In this document: in pieces, positions 53,524-63,582 of the stretch | How the letters are laid out: each line of letters starts with the position of its first letter | How positions within the stretch are numbered: the stretch's first letter is position 1 | Assembly (NCBI GenBank): GCA_922989275.2 | Contig: OV277868.1 | Span: 54,372,216-54,436,215 of the forward strand | Length of the DNA: 64,000 nt | Origin: Gari tellinella | Lineage: Eukaryota; Mollusca; Bivalvia; Cardiida; Psammobiidae | Direction: 5' to 3' | Program-made: the position numbers and the translations under genes | Notes under the pieces: model-generated | The model's database searches: none | What the model was told of the DNA's origin: nothing | What the model saw: only the letters and a program-made list of their open reading frames with translations

Positions 53524-53599
53524 AAAGGAGAATTCTGCTTTACTTTCAATCTGCTTCAAGTAGTCAAAACTAGAAACACATTATGGGATAATGGGTTAA
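53524..53599 (+). repeat. MITE family A right-half fragment
   Basis: AAAGGAGAATTCTGCTTTAC to GGGATAATGGGTTAA. Confidence 0.8.
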
Positions 53600-53609
53600 G
53601 AAACACCAT

Positions 53610-53790
53610 CGGCTCCAGATAAGGGGAAAAACTAAAAGCTTTATTTCTGCATTAAACCCTATGGTGTCACTACTCATTAGAATCTTCTCTGAGATGATTC
53701 TAATGAGAAGTAACACCATAGGATTTTGTACTGAAATGAGTGTGAAAATGTTGGATTTGTTCAGATTACTCCCTCCTATCTGGAGCCCTG
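53610..53790 (-). repeat. MITE family B copy
   Basis: CGGCTCCAGATAAGG to ATCTGGAGCCCTG, slightly shortened. GAAACAC at 53600 and 53791 is a probable target duplication. Confidence 0.85.
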
Positions 53791-53959
53791 GAAACACATT
53801 CAATAAAGCTACCAATGAATATTCCTCCTACACAATTTTAGCATTCAGGTGAGCTAATATATTAACCAAACAGGAAACTTTCTCAAGCACTATATCACCA
53901 AGATATAATAAACACTAGCTTATCTTTTGCAGACTTTCAGAAAATTGATGGCAACTTTT

Positions 53960-54027
53960 GTAAACAGTTTGGATCCTGATGACATTCCAAGCAACACAAC
54001 ATGCTGTTTGGATCCAAACTTTTGGCA
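53960..54027 (+). repeat. Decayed core beta
   Basis: AACAGTTTGGATCCTGATGA with GCTGTTTGGATCCAAACTTT. Confidence 0.65.
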
Positions 54028-54057
54028 CTCTGATGGTAAATAAACGGCAAAATACAG

Positions 54058-54265
54058 TACAGTTAAACCTCTCTATTACGACCACTAAATTGTTGAAATA
54101 ATTAGGTATTTAAGACAGCTGACAGCTTAAAGCCAGGTGACAGTAAAACAGAAAGCTCCTCAAGGAGCTTTCTGTTTTACTGTCACCTAGCTTTAAGCAG
54201 TCACCTGTCTTTCATGCAATCAATTAGCCTTCTCTTTTGTGGTCTTAATAGCGAGGGTTTACAGT
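54058..54265 (+). repeat. MITE family L reference copy
   Basis: TACAGTTAAACCTCTCTATT left. Core alpha arms CTTAAAGCCAGGTGACAGTA and TACTGTCACCTAGCTTTAAG surround AGCTCCTCAAGGAGCT. The right TIR is decayed. Confidence 0.88.
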
Positions 54266-54402
54266 ATGTGTTCTGCAAGAAACTTAGCGGCAGCAGCAAA
54301 CTGTTCACACTATAACACTGTCAATCAGGATAAAGGTCAACACCTTTCTGGAGAACCTGTAATGAAAAACTTTCATTATTTATGCCCTTTCTCTCTTTTG
54401 TT

Positions 54403-54450
54403 ACAGTCGAGAAGACATTATTCTTTCCGAAATTTAAAGGCAAAAAAACA
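54403..54450 (+). repeat. MITE family M left-end fragment
   Basis: TTACAGTCGAGAAGACATTA then TTCTTTCC. Confidence 0.6.
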
Positions 54451-55069
54451 CCAAAAGACTGTGCATTCAATAAACGCTTATGCCCCCGGTGGCATCCTTG
54501 ACAATATATTCTGAATTTTTTCTAAGTCCAAATTAGGTCAAGGTCAAGGTCAAACTGAGCTTGGGTATTATTGGTGAGATGGAAACGGTCCAAGGCAATA
54601 ACTGTATAAGTATTGAAGCATTGTAGTAAACAGTGTTGATGCTAGAGGAAACGGTAAAATCTAGTTAACCAGGAAATAGCCTATTTAAAATATTCTAAGT
54701 CCAAATTAGGTCAAGGTCAAGGTCAATATCAAAGTTTTGTGATATTGGTGGATAGGGAATGGTCAAAGGCAACAACTGTATAAGTATCAAAGCATTGTAG
54801 TCAGATGTGTTGATGCTAGACGAAACGGTAAATTCTAGTTAACCAGGAAATAGCCTAATTAAAATATTCTAAGTCCAAATTAGGTCAAGGTCAAGGTCAA
54901 TATCAAAGTTTGGTGATATTGGTGGATAGGAAATGGTCCAAGGAAACAATTAACTGTATAAGTATCCAAGCATTTGGGTAAGCGGTGTTGATGCTAGACG
55001 AAACGGTAAATTCTACTTAACCTTGTTACGGACACACGGACGGACGGACGGACGGACGGACGTGCGACC

Positions 55070-55228
55070 GAAGTGGGTTAGAGGGCCTTTTCTTTTGTTA
55101 TTTTCTTTTGTTTGAATAACGGGCCACGGCCCCTTATTCTATTGTTACGGAATGAACTCTATTGTCTTCTTTTGTTATGTTTACCGTTATCTGGCCAGAA
55201 AAGGCCCTCTAACCCATTTCGGTAGCGC
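55070..55228. repeat. Fold-back insert in the type U tail
   Basis: CCGAAGTGGGTTAGAGGGCC is the inverted copy of GGCCCTCTAACCCATTTCGG; the interior is rich in TTTTGTTAT. Confidence 0.75.
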
Positions 55229-55256
55229 GGACGGACGTTCTCACAGTTGGACATTT

Positions 55257-55292
55257 GTTGGGTACTTTTTTTGTTGAAAAGTACCCAACAGT
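55257..55292. repeat. Short perfect hairpin
   Basis: TGTTGGGTACTTTT and AAAAGTACCCAACA around a TTTGTTG loop; ACCCAACA recurs just after it. Confidence 0.8.
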
Positions 55293-55510
55293 ACACAAAA
55301 ATACCCAACAATAACAATAGGGCAATCACGGAATGAATGGAATCTATTGTTCTCCCTACCCAACAAAGGATCTTTCGTGCGCTCTGACGGACTGACGGAC
55401 AGGACGATTACTATATGCCTCCGCATCTGTTGATGCTAGGGGCATAAAAATGTAGAAACTTTATGGTTTTAAACAATTCTGACAATTTCTTTGGATCTGA
55501 CCGAGTGGCA

Positions 55511-55632
55511 AATTTGGAACCCCATCAGACCTATCCAGCACTGATCTGGCTCCAAACTGTTTGAATTAAATTTACTTAGTTTTAGCATAAATGCGCTTAC
55601 ATGTATTGGGGAAAATTGCATCTTCTCCCCTG
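55511..55632 (-). repeat. MITE family M right part with core beta
   Basis: TGATCTGGCTCCAAACTGTT, then TTTAGCATAAATGCGC and CTTCTCCCCTGTA. Confidence 0.7.
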
Positions 55633-55665
55633 TATTTACAGGGAGAATGACATGCACAGACTTGA

Positions 55666-55901
55666 CAGGGCTGCCATTTCTCCGGATTTTTATCTAGTAC
55701 ATGGTAGCTTAAAGCAGGATGAAAGTAAAGCAGAATGCGCCTTAAGGCGCATTCTGCTTTACTTTCAACCTGTTGTAAGCAGTCATGTGTCTTCAAAACA
55801 AGAAACAGGCTATGGGGTAAAGGTACGATTGGTAAAATTGCGTCTGAAAAATTGAAAAATTGAAATCTTAGGATTTTTATGATCAACTTATGGCAGCCCT
55901 G
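55666..55901 (+). repeat. MITE family N copy carrying an A-type core and flanks
   Basis: ACTTGA at 55660-55665 and 55902-55907 flanks CAGGGCTGCCATTTCTCC and ACTTATGGCAGCCCTG. Inside, core alpha (GCGCCTTAAGGCGC) is followed by AGAAACAGGCTATGGGGTAA, the right flank of family A. The open frames here are shadows. Confidence 0.92.
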
Positions 55902-56095
55902 ACTTGATAGCATGAATATAATAGCAAAAGAAGCATCAAATAATTCAGCAGTTTCTGAAGACATAAATAACCCTTATCATGCTACTTAAGGAATTTTAAA
56001 CATTTTGTGTTTCCAAACTGTCTTCTCCAAAAATATCTAAATTTTTAAACTTCTAATCATTATTTCAACTGAAGCAAAATTACCCTAATCCTTGT

Positions 56096-56208
56096 ATCAG
56101 GTTTTAAAATTCGGATTGGACACTAAGTATCTCGGCATCTGAGCTAGAACATAAACTGTTTTGCAAAGTCAATGACCGGCATGTCCAGCTTAGCATGATA
56201 AGGGTTAA
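56096..56208 (-). repeat. Degenerate core-beta element
   Basis: TCGGATTGGACACTAAGTAT and TGAGCTAGAACATAAACTG; ends ATGATAAGGGTTAA like 31298-31311. Confidence 0.55.
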
Positions 56209-56450
56209 GCCAGGAAGACCCATGGAAGCTAGTCATATATAATTTAGCTCATGTGAGCTTAAAAACAGATCGGAAAAGCCATATGCATTCTGCTAAGGCA
56301 ACAATAAAGTCACCCACGACAGCATCAATATCCGAGGAAATATATCTTTAGTCTAGGTTAGTAACCATCGAAATTGTTGCCGTAAATAACGCATCAGTCT
56401 GCGATATTAGCATAAAGCTAGCCAGCCCAGGATTATCATCCAGAGCTCCA

Positions 56451-56633
56451 GATAAGGGGAGTATTTCAAAAACTAAAATCTTTCTTTCTGCATAAAACCC
56501 TATGGTGTCACTACCCATTAGAATCGTCCCAAAGAGACGATTCTAATGAGTAGTAATACCATAGAATTTGGTGCATAAATGAGTGAGAAAATGTTGGATT
56601 TGTTCAGTTAACTCCCTCTTATCTGGAGCTCTG
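56451..56633 (-). repeat. MITE family B copy
   Basis: CAGAGCTCCAGATAAGG to TATCTGGAGCTCTG; intact core gamma; flanks ATCATC/TCATCC are only loosely duplicated. Confidence 0.88.
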
Positions 56634-56727
56634 TCATCCGTCCAAAAGCTGCAAATCACGGATTCCCAACGCTTCTTCTGCTCTACAAAACTGGTCAGCA
56701 ACTTGAAAACAGTTTGGTTCCAGACAC

Positions 56728-56928
56728 CAGGGCTGCCATTTCTCCAGATTTTTCGGAAATCTTCGGATTTATTTCCTAGCAGATGGAAGCTTAAAGCAGG
56801 CTAAAGGTAAAGCAGAATGCGCCTTATATTATTCTGCTTTAAACTTTCAACCTTCTGAAATAAATCACTTGAAAAAAGGAAATTTGGAAAATCTTAGAAT
56901 TTTTCGTGATCAAGTTATGGCAGTCCTG
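56728..56928 (+). repeat. MITE family N copy
   Basis: CAGGGCTGCCATTTCTCC to AGTTATGGCAGTCCTG, flanked by AGACAC/AAACAC. The core arm is intact on the left and shortened on the right. It sits in a half core beta (AACAGTTTGGTTCCAGA). Confidence 0.85.
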
Positions 56929-57425
56929 AAACACTGAATAATTTGGTGCAATTACCAGCAATAAGTACACTGTGAATACAAATATGAATTGTCTCCAAGA
57001 GACCCTTTCTAATGAGCTATTCTAACATAACTCCCAACCAATGGCATATAAACAACATTTTCTAATTTGCAATAATGCACTGCACAGGCAGCATCTGATG
57101 GGCTGTTCCATTTGCCCCACACCTGTAATTTATGTGTGAATTTCCTTATTTCACTTGATGTATACATAAACCAGTAGACTGTACTCTGTAATGTCCTTGG
57201 GGAGTTATTGACAGTGCCATCTATCAGGGCTACTTAGAAATATCTAGCACAATCTACCTAATCCAGAGTAACACGTAATCCTTGTTAAACCCTTCTTTAG
57301 ATGCTGAATTCCTCAAATGAACTACCGTATACCCCCTTTTAATGCAACCCCACCTCCCCCTCCAAGCCCTTCACTCTACCCCATCTGACAAGAACTTTAA
57401 TTGTACTTTAACCAGAAGCATTAAA
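56929..57425. other. Intron stretch without a recognised element
   Basis: Nothing recognised. Confidence 0.4.
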
Positions 57426-57477
57426 AACATGCTGAAAGTAAAGCAGAATCCTCCTTCATGCTTAACTTTCCGCTGCT
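57426..57477 (+). repeat. Core-alpha remnant
   Basis: ACATGCTGAAAGTAAAGCAG with CTTAACTTTCCGCTGC; a D copy begins at its terminal TTAA. Confidence 0.65.
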
Positions 57478-57727
57478 TTAACTCTTTGAACCCTAGTCCC
57501 GCCTATAGGCGTCCTTTTCAAACAGTGTACATGTGTATAGTACACTTGTCCTATGCAAACAGTGAAGACCCAGATCAGAGGGCTCCGAAAGGAGCCCTCT
57601 GATCAGGGTCTTCACTGTTTGTCACAATGCCAAACATTGACAAAAACAACCCTTAAAAGTCAGAAATGGCGAGACTAAAATGGAAACTGGAATTGTCCAT
57701 TTAAAGTTTCAGGGAGGAAAGCGTTAG
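57478..57727 (+). repeat. MITE family D copy, 250 bp
   Basis: Near-identical to the copies at 44598 and 58597 (inverted). Core centre GGCTCCGAAAGGAGCC. Inserted in the CTTTAA of the core-alpha remnant. Confidence 0.92.
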
Positions 57728-57740
57728 GGATTTTGCATAC

Positions 57741-57760
57741 CCCCCCCCCCCCCCCCCCCC
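57741..57760 (+). repeat. Poly-C tract
   Basis: About twenty C residues just outside the D copy; the length may be unreliable. Confidence 0.8.
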
Positions 57761-57821
57761 TGGGCTGTTTATTGTAACATTACATTAAATATGAATTTTG
57801 GAACTGACTGGAACCCTAAAC

Positions 57822-58023
57822 CAGGGCTCCAGATAAGGGGAGTAATTCAAAAACTAAAATCTTTATTTTTGATTTAAACCCTATGGTGTCACTATTCATT
57901 AGAATCGTCTCAAAGAGACAATTCTAATGCCTAGTAATTTTAACATTATAGGATTTGGTGCTGTATGAGTGAGAAAATGTTGGATTTGTTCAAATCACTT
58001 CCCCTTATCTAGCTGGAACCCTG
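57822..58023 (-). repeat. MITE family B copy
   Basis: CAGGGCTCCAGATAAGG to a right end with a small insertion (ATCTAGCTGGAACCCTG). Flanks CCTAAAC/CCTAACT. Confidence 0.85.
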
Positions 58024-58239
58024 CCTAACTATAGTGGCGATCTTGTCAACTAAACTAGGGAAGGGAGGCTTGAGTTGTCACATTTGATGAAAGCAGGCGG
58101 ATGTTACAGCATGCTAAGGCTTATATGTCATAGGGGATATTTCTCTGTGAGCCTTCAAGGACAAAAACCAGAATGCCCTAATGCAATAAAACAACAACCC
58201 AGAGCTAACAAAAGCCTGGTACACAAGAAAGTTAGCACT

Positions 58240-58522
58240 TTAACCCATTACCCCATATGCCTTTTAGCGCTTCTAATTGATCTTATAACGGAAGAAAAAT
58301 AGTTCCAAGTTTTCAAGTTATGATAGCGTACAATAAGAAAATATTTCTTTATCCTAGCAGATGATAGCTTAAAGCAGGCTGAAAGTAAAGCCTTAAAGCG
58401 CATTCTGCTTTACTTTCATCCTACCTTAAGTGGTTTAAGGCGCATTCTGCTTTACTTTCAACAGGCTTTAAGTGGTCACCTGTTTTCAAAACTAGAAACA
58501 GGCTATGGGGTAATGGGATAAT
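58240..58522 (+). repeat. MITE family A copy with duplicated half core
   Basis: The right core arm occurs twice in tandem (GCGCATTCTGCTTTACTTTC at about 58398 and 58441). Confidence 0.88.
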
Positions 58523-58600
58523 TTAGAACCATTTTCTTCCATGGAAGAGTACATGTATATTAAAGGTGTTAAAATGCCTATTTATGGATTAATGGGTTAA
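58523..58600 (-). repeat. MITE family A right-end fragment
   Basis: AACCATTTTCTTCCATGG to ATTAATGGGTTAA, abutting the D copy. Confidence 0.75.
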
Positions 58601-58846
58601 CTCTTTCCTCCCTGAAACTTTAAATGGACAAATCCAATTTCGATTTTAGTCTAGTCCATTTCTGACTTTTAAGGGTTGTTTTTGTAAATTTTTGGAATTA
58701 TGACAAACAGTGAAGACCCTGATCAGAGGGCTCCTTTCGGAGCCCTCTGATCTGGGTCTTCACTGTTTGCCTAGGACATGTGTACTATTCACATGTACAC
58801 TGTTTGAAAAGCACGCCTATATGCGGGACTAGGGTTCAAAGGGTTA
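58597..58846 (-). repeat. MITE family D copy, 250 bp
   Basis: TTAACTCTTTCCTCCCTGAAAC to GGGTTCAAAGGGTTAA; GGCTCCTTTCGGAGCC centre. Confidence 0.92.
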
Positions 58847-59017
58847 AAGCAGTTTTCATGACTTGTGTTAATCTGCATGGTTGCCTGCAGCAATTCTTAC
58901 TAGAATAGATTTATCTATCATTTATTTTTGTCAACATCAAAAGTGTCAAACATACTGCTATCCCTTCATTAATCAACTGAATATTCATGTGTAAAAGTAT
59001 GCCCACCATGTATCTGA

Positions 59018-59257
59018 CTCTTTCAACACTAAGTAACTCTTTTGAATTATTAGGTTCCAATGTGGATCTTTTTAGTTAAGAACATGAACCAGTCTACTTG
59101 GAATATTGGGTAGATCAATAAATACTGCTCTAAAATGGCAAACAATGTAGACCCTGGTCAGGGGGCTCCTACAGGAGCCCTCTGATCTGGGTCTACACTG
59201 TTTGCAAATGGAATTAGTATATTATCTTAAACAGGTCCATGCAGGTGTTGAAAGGGT
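59018..59257 (+). repeat. TTAA-type MITE family V with core beta
   Basis: ACTCTTTCAACACTAAG left and GTGTTGAAAGGGTAAA right. Core beta 59137-59206 with GGCTCCTACAGGAGCC centre. Confidence 0.75.
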
Positions 59258-59326
59258 AAATTAGGTGTATTATTGGCTTTATAAAATATGGAAAATATTT
59301 GCCTGGAATAAAGAGTGCAGACTCCT

Positions 59327-59584
59327 TTAACCCTTTCCCTTATGGAAGCGACTTTCAGCACATGAATTCTATTCATCCGCTGAAGAAAATAGTTCCAAAT
59401 TATACCGTAATGAATATATATGTGTCATATTTAATACTTTCCTTATTCTAGCAGGTAATATAGCTTAAAGCAGGCTGAAAGTAAAGCAGAATGCGCCATA
59501 TGGCGCATTCTGCTTTACTTTCAACCTACTTTAAGTAGTCACCTATTTTCAAAACTAGAAACAGGCTATCTGGTAATGGGTTAA
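59327..59584 (+). repeat. MITE family A copy, variant TIR
   Basis: Core centre GCGCCATATGGCGC, fully paired though changed at the dyad from TTAA to ATAT. Confidence 0.92.
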
Positions 59585-59603
59585 GATAGATCTTATATAA
59601 GAA

Positions 59604-59737
59604 AACAGTGCAGACCCTGATCAGACAAGTCTTTTGGGAGCGGTCAAATTCAAATTCAAAATTTCAAGTTCAAATTCTTTATTTCGCTCAGTACATGTTT
59701 TCACATCTGATCTAGGTCTGCACTGTTTTCAAAAAGT
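59604..59737 (+). repeat. Core beta with an insert in its loop
   Basis: Arms AACAGTGCAGACCCTGATCA and TGATCTAGGTCTGCACTGTT are separated by about 70 bp holding AAATTCAAATTCAAAATTTC and TTCTTTATTTCGCTC. Confidence 0.75.
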
Positions 59738-60115
59738 ATCGACATAATACCCTCATAGCAGACAAAGGGTTTAAAACACAATTCAGTGGACAAAAATGTG
59801 GTTTACCATGAAGGCAAAGATACTACATCATTATATTTGTAGCCAATATGCGTGACTTTAAGATCTGAGCGTGACTTTAAACTTTAAATGTCCTACTGCA
59901 TTACCCATTTACGTTATTTTACGACAAAGCAGGTTTCTATAAGTAGCCTGACATTGTAATGGATAGGTTTAATGTTCCCCGCTAAGCTTCGTCATAACTG
60001 ACGTAAGTGATCTGACATGAATTTTTTTTTTCGTTGAGACTCTTTTTGTGTCACGTTATTGGTACTCACCTGAACCATGCAATGTATGGTAAATTCCTGC
60101 TATTGCTACATACAC
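59738..60115. other. Intron stretch without a recognised element
   Basis: Less repetitive than its surroundings. A duplicated GCGTGACTTTAA phrase near 59850; no exon found on the minus strand. Confidence 0.4.
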
Positions 60116-60312
60116 CAGGGCTCCAGAATGATAAGAGGTAGTAAACTCCGCAAATCTAACATTTTCTAACTCATTTCAGCACCAAATCCTATGGTGTTAC
60201 TACTCATTAGAATTGTCTCTTCGAGACGATTTTGATGAGTAGTAACACCACAGGGTTTAATTAAGAAATTAAGATTTTAGTTTTTGAAATACTCCCCTTA
60301 TCTGAGGCTCTG
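60116..60312 (+). repeat. MITE family B copy with exact 6-bp target duplication
   Basis: ATACAC at 60110-60115 and 60313-60318. TIRs carry small insertions or deletions. Confidence 0.9.
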
Positions 60313-60501
60313 ATACACTCAATGATAGACAGGACAATGGTGGTTGATATATAGGTGATATAGCTTCATTCTTTCCCCCATTGAGGAGCCATTTGGTGCA
60401 TCTACTTACAGTTTTGGTAATAGACATGCATAATGCTTTTAATACAGCCTCATAAACAGCTATATATAGAGAACTGTTTTACTATCCTGACCGGTGACTG
60501 C

Positions 60502-60790
60502 TTAACCCTTTACACCATTTTAGTCTTGTTTCTAGTTTTGAAAACAGGTGCCCTCTTAAAGCAGGTTGAAAGTAAAGCAGAATGTGCCTTAAGGCACATT
60601 CTGCTTTACTTTCAGCCTGCTTTAAGCTCTGCTTTACTTTCAGCCTGCTTTAACCTAAAATCATCTGCTAGGATTTAGAAAATATTTCTTATTGTAAATT
60701 TTCAGTACTGTTTAAATAATGGAACTATTTTTTTTAGTGCAGGAATAAATTGAAGGCGTAAAAAGGTGCATTTATGGGGTAAAGGATTAA
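60502..60790 (-). repeat. MITE family A copy with duplicated half core
   Basis: TTTACTTTCAGCCTGCTTTA occurs twice (about 60603 and 60632); GTGCCTTAAGGCAC centre. Confidence 0.88.
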
Positions 60791-61074
60791 ACAAATTACG
60801 TCCTGGGGCTACTTTCCTTTGATTAGTCATTATACCAGGGTTTTACTGTGATTACCACAAGACCAAAATAAATAGAAGGTTGAAAAGTTGATCATCCAAA
60901 ATTCACAGGGGTTGGTTGAAGGCAAAATCTAGACTCTCGTTTGAACTTAATATGTCATGGAATTTTGCTAATAATTGTTGAAGGCTAAAAACACAACCTC
61001 ATATTACATAGAGATGACTGGGTGATCTTTCTACCTAGCCAATAATGACAGATCAAGTTTGCTGAGAAAAAAAT

Positions 61075-61170
61075 AGACAGACAAAGAACAAGACTAGGAA
61101 GACAAGACAGACAGACAGACAGACAGAACAAACAGACAGACAGACAGACAAGACAAGACATAAAACAGAC
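61075..61170 (+). repeat. (GACA)n microsatellite
   Basis: ACAGACAGACAGACAG blocks interspersed with AAGACAAGACA. Minus-strand frames rich in LSVC are its shadow. Confidence 0.9.
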
Positions 61171-61278
61171 AGACACTATTGTCACGTAGCATAATTTTAA
61201 ACCATTTGATGTATGACAAAATTCCTCTTACTCCCTGTAAATTTTTATGCCAGTGATGTAATATAATATTAATGTTCT

Positions 61279-62941
61279 CCCCTGCGAAACAAAGTTTCTT
61301 GATTTTAAGAACTGTTCTTGAACAGTTCAAGAACATCAAGAACTGTTCTTGAATTGTTCTTAACTAAAAATGTACTGTGTTCTTGAACTGTTCTTGAAAC
61401 TGTTCTTGAACTATTTAAGAACAGGTCAAGAACAGTTTAAGTTCTTAAACTGTTCTTGAAAAGTTCAAGAACAGTTTCAAGAGCAGTTCAAGAACAAAAG
61501 TGTTCTTAAAATGTTCATAATGTGTTCTTGACAAGATTTAAGAATGTTTTAAGGACAGTTCAAGAACAGATGTGTTCTTAAAGTGCTCTTAATGTGTTCT
61601 TGACAAGATTAAAGAACATTTTAAGAACAGTTCAAGAACAGATGTGTTCTTAAAATGCTCTTAATGTGTTCTTGATTATATCAAAGAACATTTTAAGAAC
61701 AGTTCAAGAACAGACAAAGGGGAATAACTCAAAACATGTTGATGCCAACTAGTAATAACCCTTTTAAATGGAACTTTCTCTCATCAAATTCTGTTCATAT
61801 ATGAAATTTCATTCCATTAGCATCAGTAGGACTTGAGTTATCTACAGGCTAAGAACAAATGACAAAGGGAAATAACTCCCTAAATATTGATACAGGAGTT
61901 ATGACCCTTGCAAATGGCACTTCCTCTGATCAAGTTCTTTCCAAACATGCAATTTCATTTCCCTAGCATCAGCTAAGAGTTGGAGATATCTGCTGGACAA
62001 AAAGTGTGACAGACAGACTATCTGTAATATGTGCTATAATTGTAAGTTTCACAAAACAGTGAATTTTATGATACACCCAGGACACCTAGTGATGTACACA
62101 GAAGGTCACAGATTTGAAGTTTTCTGTTTATCTATACTTTAAAATGTGAATATGGCAAAAATTAAAGACTCCAAACCAGTTCAAACTCCTGAAAACAGGT
62201 TTATGGTAAGTTACATAACTTACATTTATACATTTTTATCATGAGCATAATACATTTTTGATATTTACATGACACAACTAAAAGCATGTGGTACCCCACC
62301 CACTAGTAGTTTACTATGACACAAGTATTATTACACATGATTTGTATGCCTTTGCAAGCAAAGTAGTAATGCCAGTTTAGAAAACAGTTAAAAGTATTTC
62401 TGTTATTTGAGCTTATTAGTTTTTAACTTGACTTTGTATTAATTTGGAATTATGATGTTAAGGAACGTTGAAGGATAATATGTTCTTGAACATTTCAAGA
62501 AATGTGCTTAAACAGTTCTTGAACATTAAATGAGACAGTGTTCTTGAATTCCTCATGTTCAAGAACAGTTCTTGAACCAAATGAATCAAGAACTGTTCTT
62601 GAGATAACAGTTCTTGAACTGTTCATGAACAAATGGTTCAAGAACAGTTCTTGAACCAAATGAATCAAGAACTGTTCTTGAAATAACAGTTCTTGAACTG
62701 TTCATGAACAAACAGTTCTTGAACTGTTCATGAACAAATAGTTCTTGAACTGTTCTTAAACAAATGGTTCTTGAACAGTTCTTGAACAAAAAGTTCTTAA
62801 AAATTTGTCTCATTTAACGTTCAAGAACAGTTCCTGAACAGTTCTTGAACTGTTTAAGCACAGTTCAAGAACAATTCTTGAACATAATTCCAGAACAGTT
62901 CAGGAACATTTCTTGAACTGTTCTTGAAATTTTCGCAGGGG
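61279..62941. mobile_element. Fold-back element with GTTCTTGAAC-array arms
   Basis: Termini CCCCTGCGAAA and TTTCGCAGGGG. Each arm of 430-470 bp (61310-61710 and 62470-62930) is a dense array of GTTCTTGAACTGTTC-type palindromes. The interior holds two units of about 130 bp starting ACAAAGGGAAATAACTC plus unrelated sequence. No transposase frame. Arms made of short repeats recall Drosophila Foldback and Galileo elements; membership is not shown. I find no target duplication. Confidence 0.85.
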
Positions 62942-62984
62942 CGCAAGTGTTCCGGCATATAAATAAATAATAGAGGGATAGACA

Positions 62985-63065
62985 GTTCGAACAAACAGAA
63001 AATAAGACAGACAAGTCAAAGAAAATAGAACAAGTGAGGGAGAAAAAACAGACAAACAGCCAGAT
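62985..63065 (+). repeat. Degenerate GACA-rich tract
   Basis: AAATAAGACAGACAAGTC and AAAAACAGACAAACAGCC, outside the right end of the fold-back element; similar in character to 61075-61170. Confidence 0.6.
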
Positions 63066-63261
63066 GTTCAATCTAGTAAACATAATTTCCCGCTAACTTT
63101 TGATTGAACTATTCAACTTATTACATTATTTAACTACCATGGGAGTTTGAAACTATGTGATATTGGTAACAAATGATGCATGATTTGACTGATATGTGAT
63201 TCAGGTGAAGGAAGGGCCACTAGTTTATCTTCTCATGCGTATAAACCCCTCACCTCAAAGT

Positions 63262-63477
63262 TTAACCCTTTAGTCTGTTTCTAGTTTTGAAGACATGTGA
63301 GTACTTAAAGCAGGTTGAAAGTATTTACTTTCAGCCTGCTTTAACCCACCATCTGCTAGGATATAGAAAATATTTCATATGCTACATGTTTATGACTGTA
63401 TAAATGGGAACTATTTTCCTCAGTTGAGGAATAAATTAAATGGGCTTAAAGGCACTTCCTATGGGAGAACGGGTTAA
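63262..63477 (-). repeat. MITE family A copy, core centre deleted
   Basis: GCAGGTTGAAAGT joins TTTACTTTCAGCCTGC with the centre missing; right TIR ends CGGGTTAA. Confidence 0.85.
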
Positions 63478-63582
63478 CCATCTGACTAAGGTCTCAACTG
63501 TTTGCATAGGACATGTGTAATCCTCACAGGTACACTGTTTGTAAATGACGAGTTTACTCGTCACTAGGGTTGAATGTGTTAA
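63478..63582 (-). repeat. MITE family D half copy
   Basis: CTAAGGTCTCAACTGTTTGC then TAGGACATGTGTAATCC to AGGGTTGAATGTGTTAA. Confidence 0.75.

Larger units (their letters stand above)
54474..55448 (+). mobile_element. Helentron-like tandem-repeat element (type U)
   Basis: 5' ACGCTTATGCCCCCGGTGGC. Three units of about 173 bp, each with AGTCCAAATTAGGTCAAGGT. (GGAC)n tract, then 3' GCCTCCGCATCTGTTGATGC and TAGGGGCATAAAAA. Two further hairpins lie in its tail. Confidence 0.8.

Noticed and set aside
60..60630. Many short palindromes at intervals, resembling a CRISPR array or a bacterial repeat family
   Set aside because: Spacing is irregular, each palindrome lies in an element with TIRs and TTAA or other duplications, and the host gene has spliced animal exons.
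60985..61339. LSVCLSVCL-type repetitive peptides
   Set aside because: Translation of the (GACA)n microsatellite.
62586..62813. 75-codon frame with repeated FKNC and SRTV motifs
   Set aside because: Translation of the GTTCTTGAAC array of the fold-back element.
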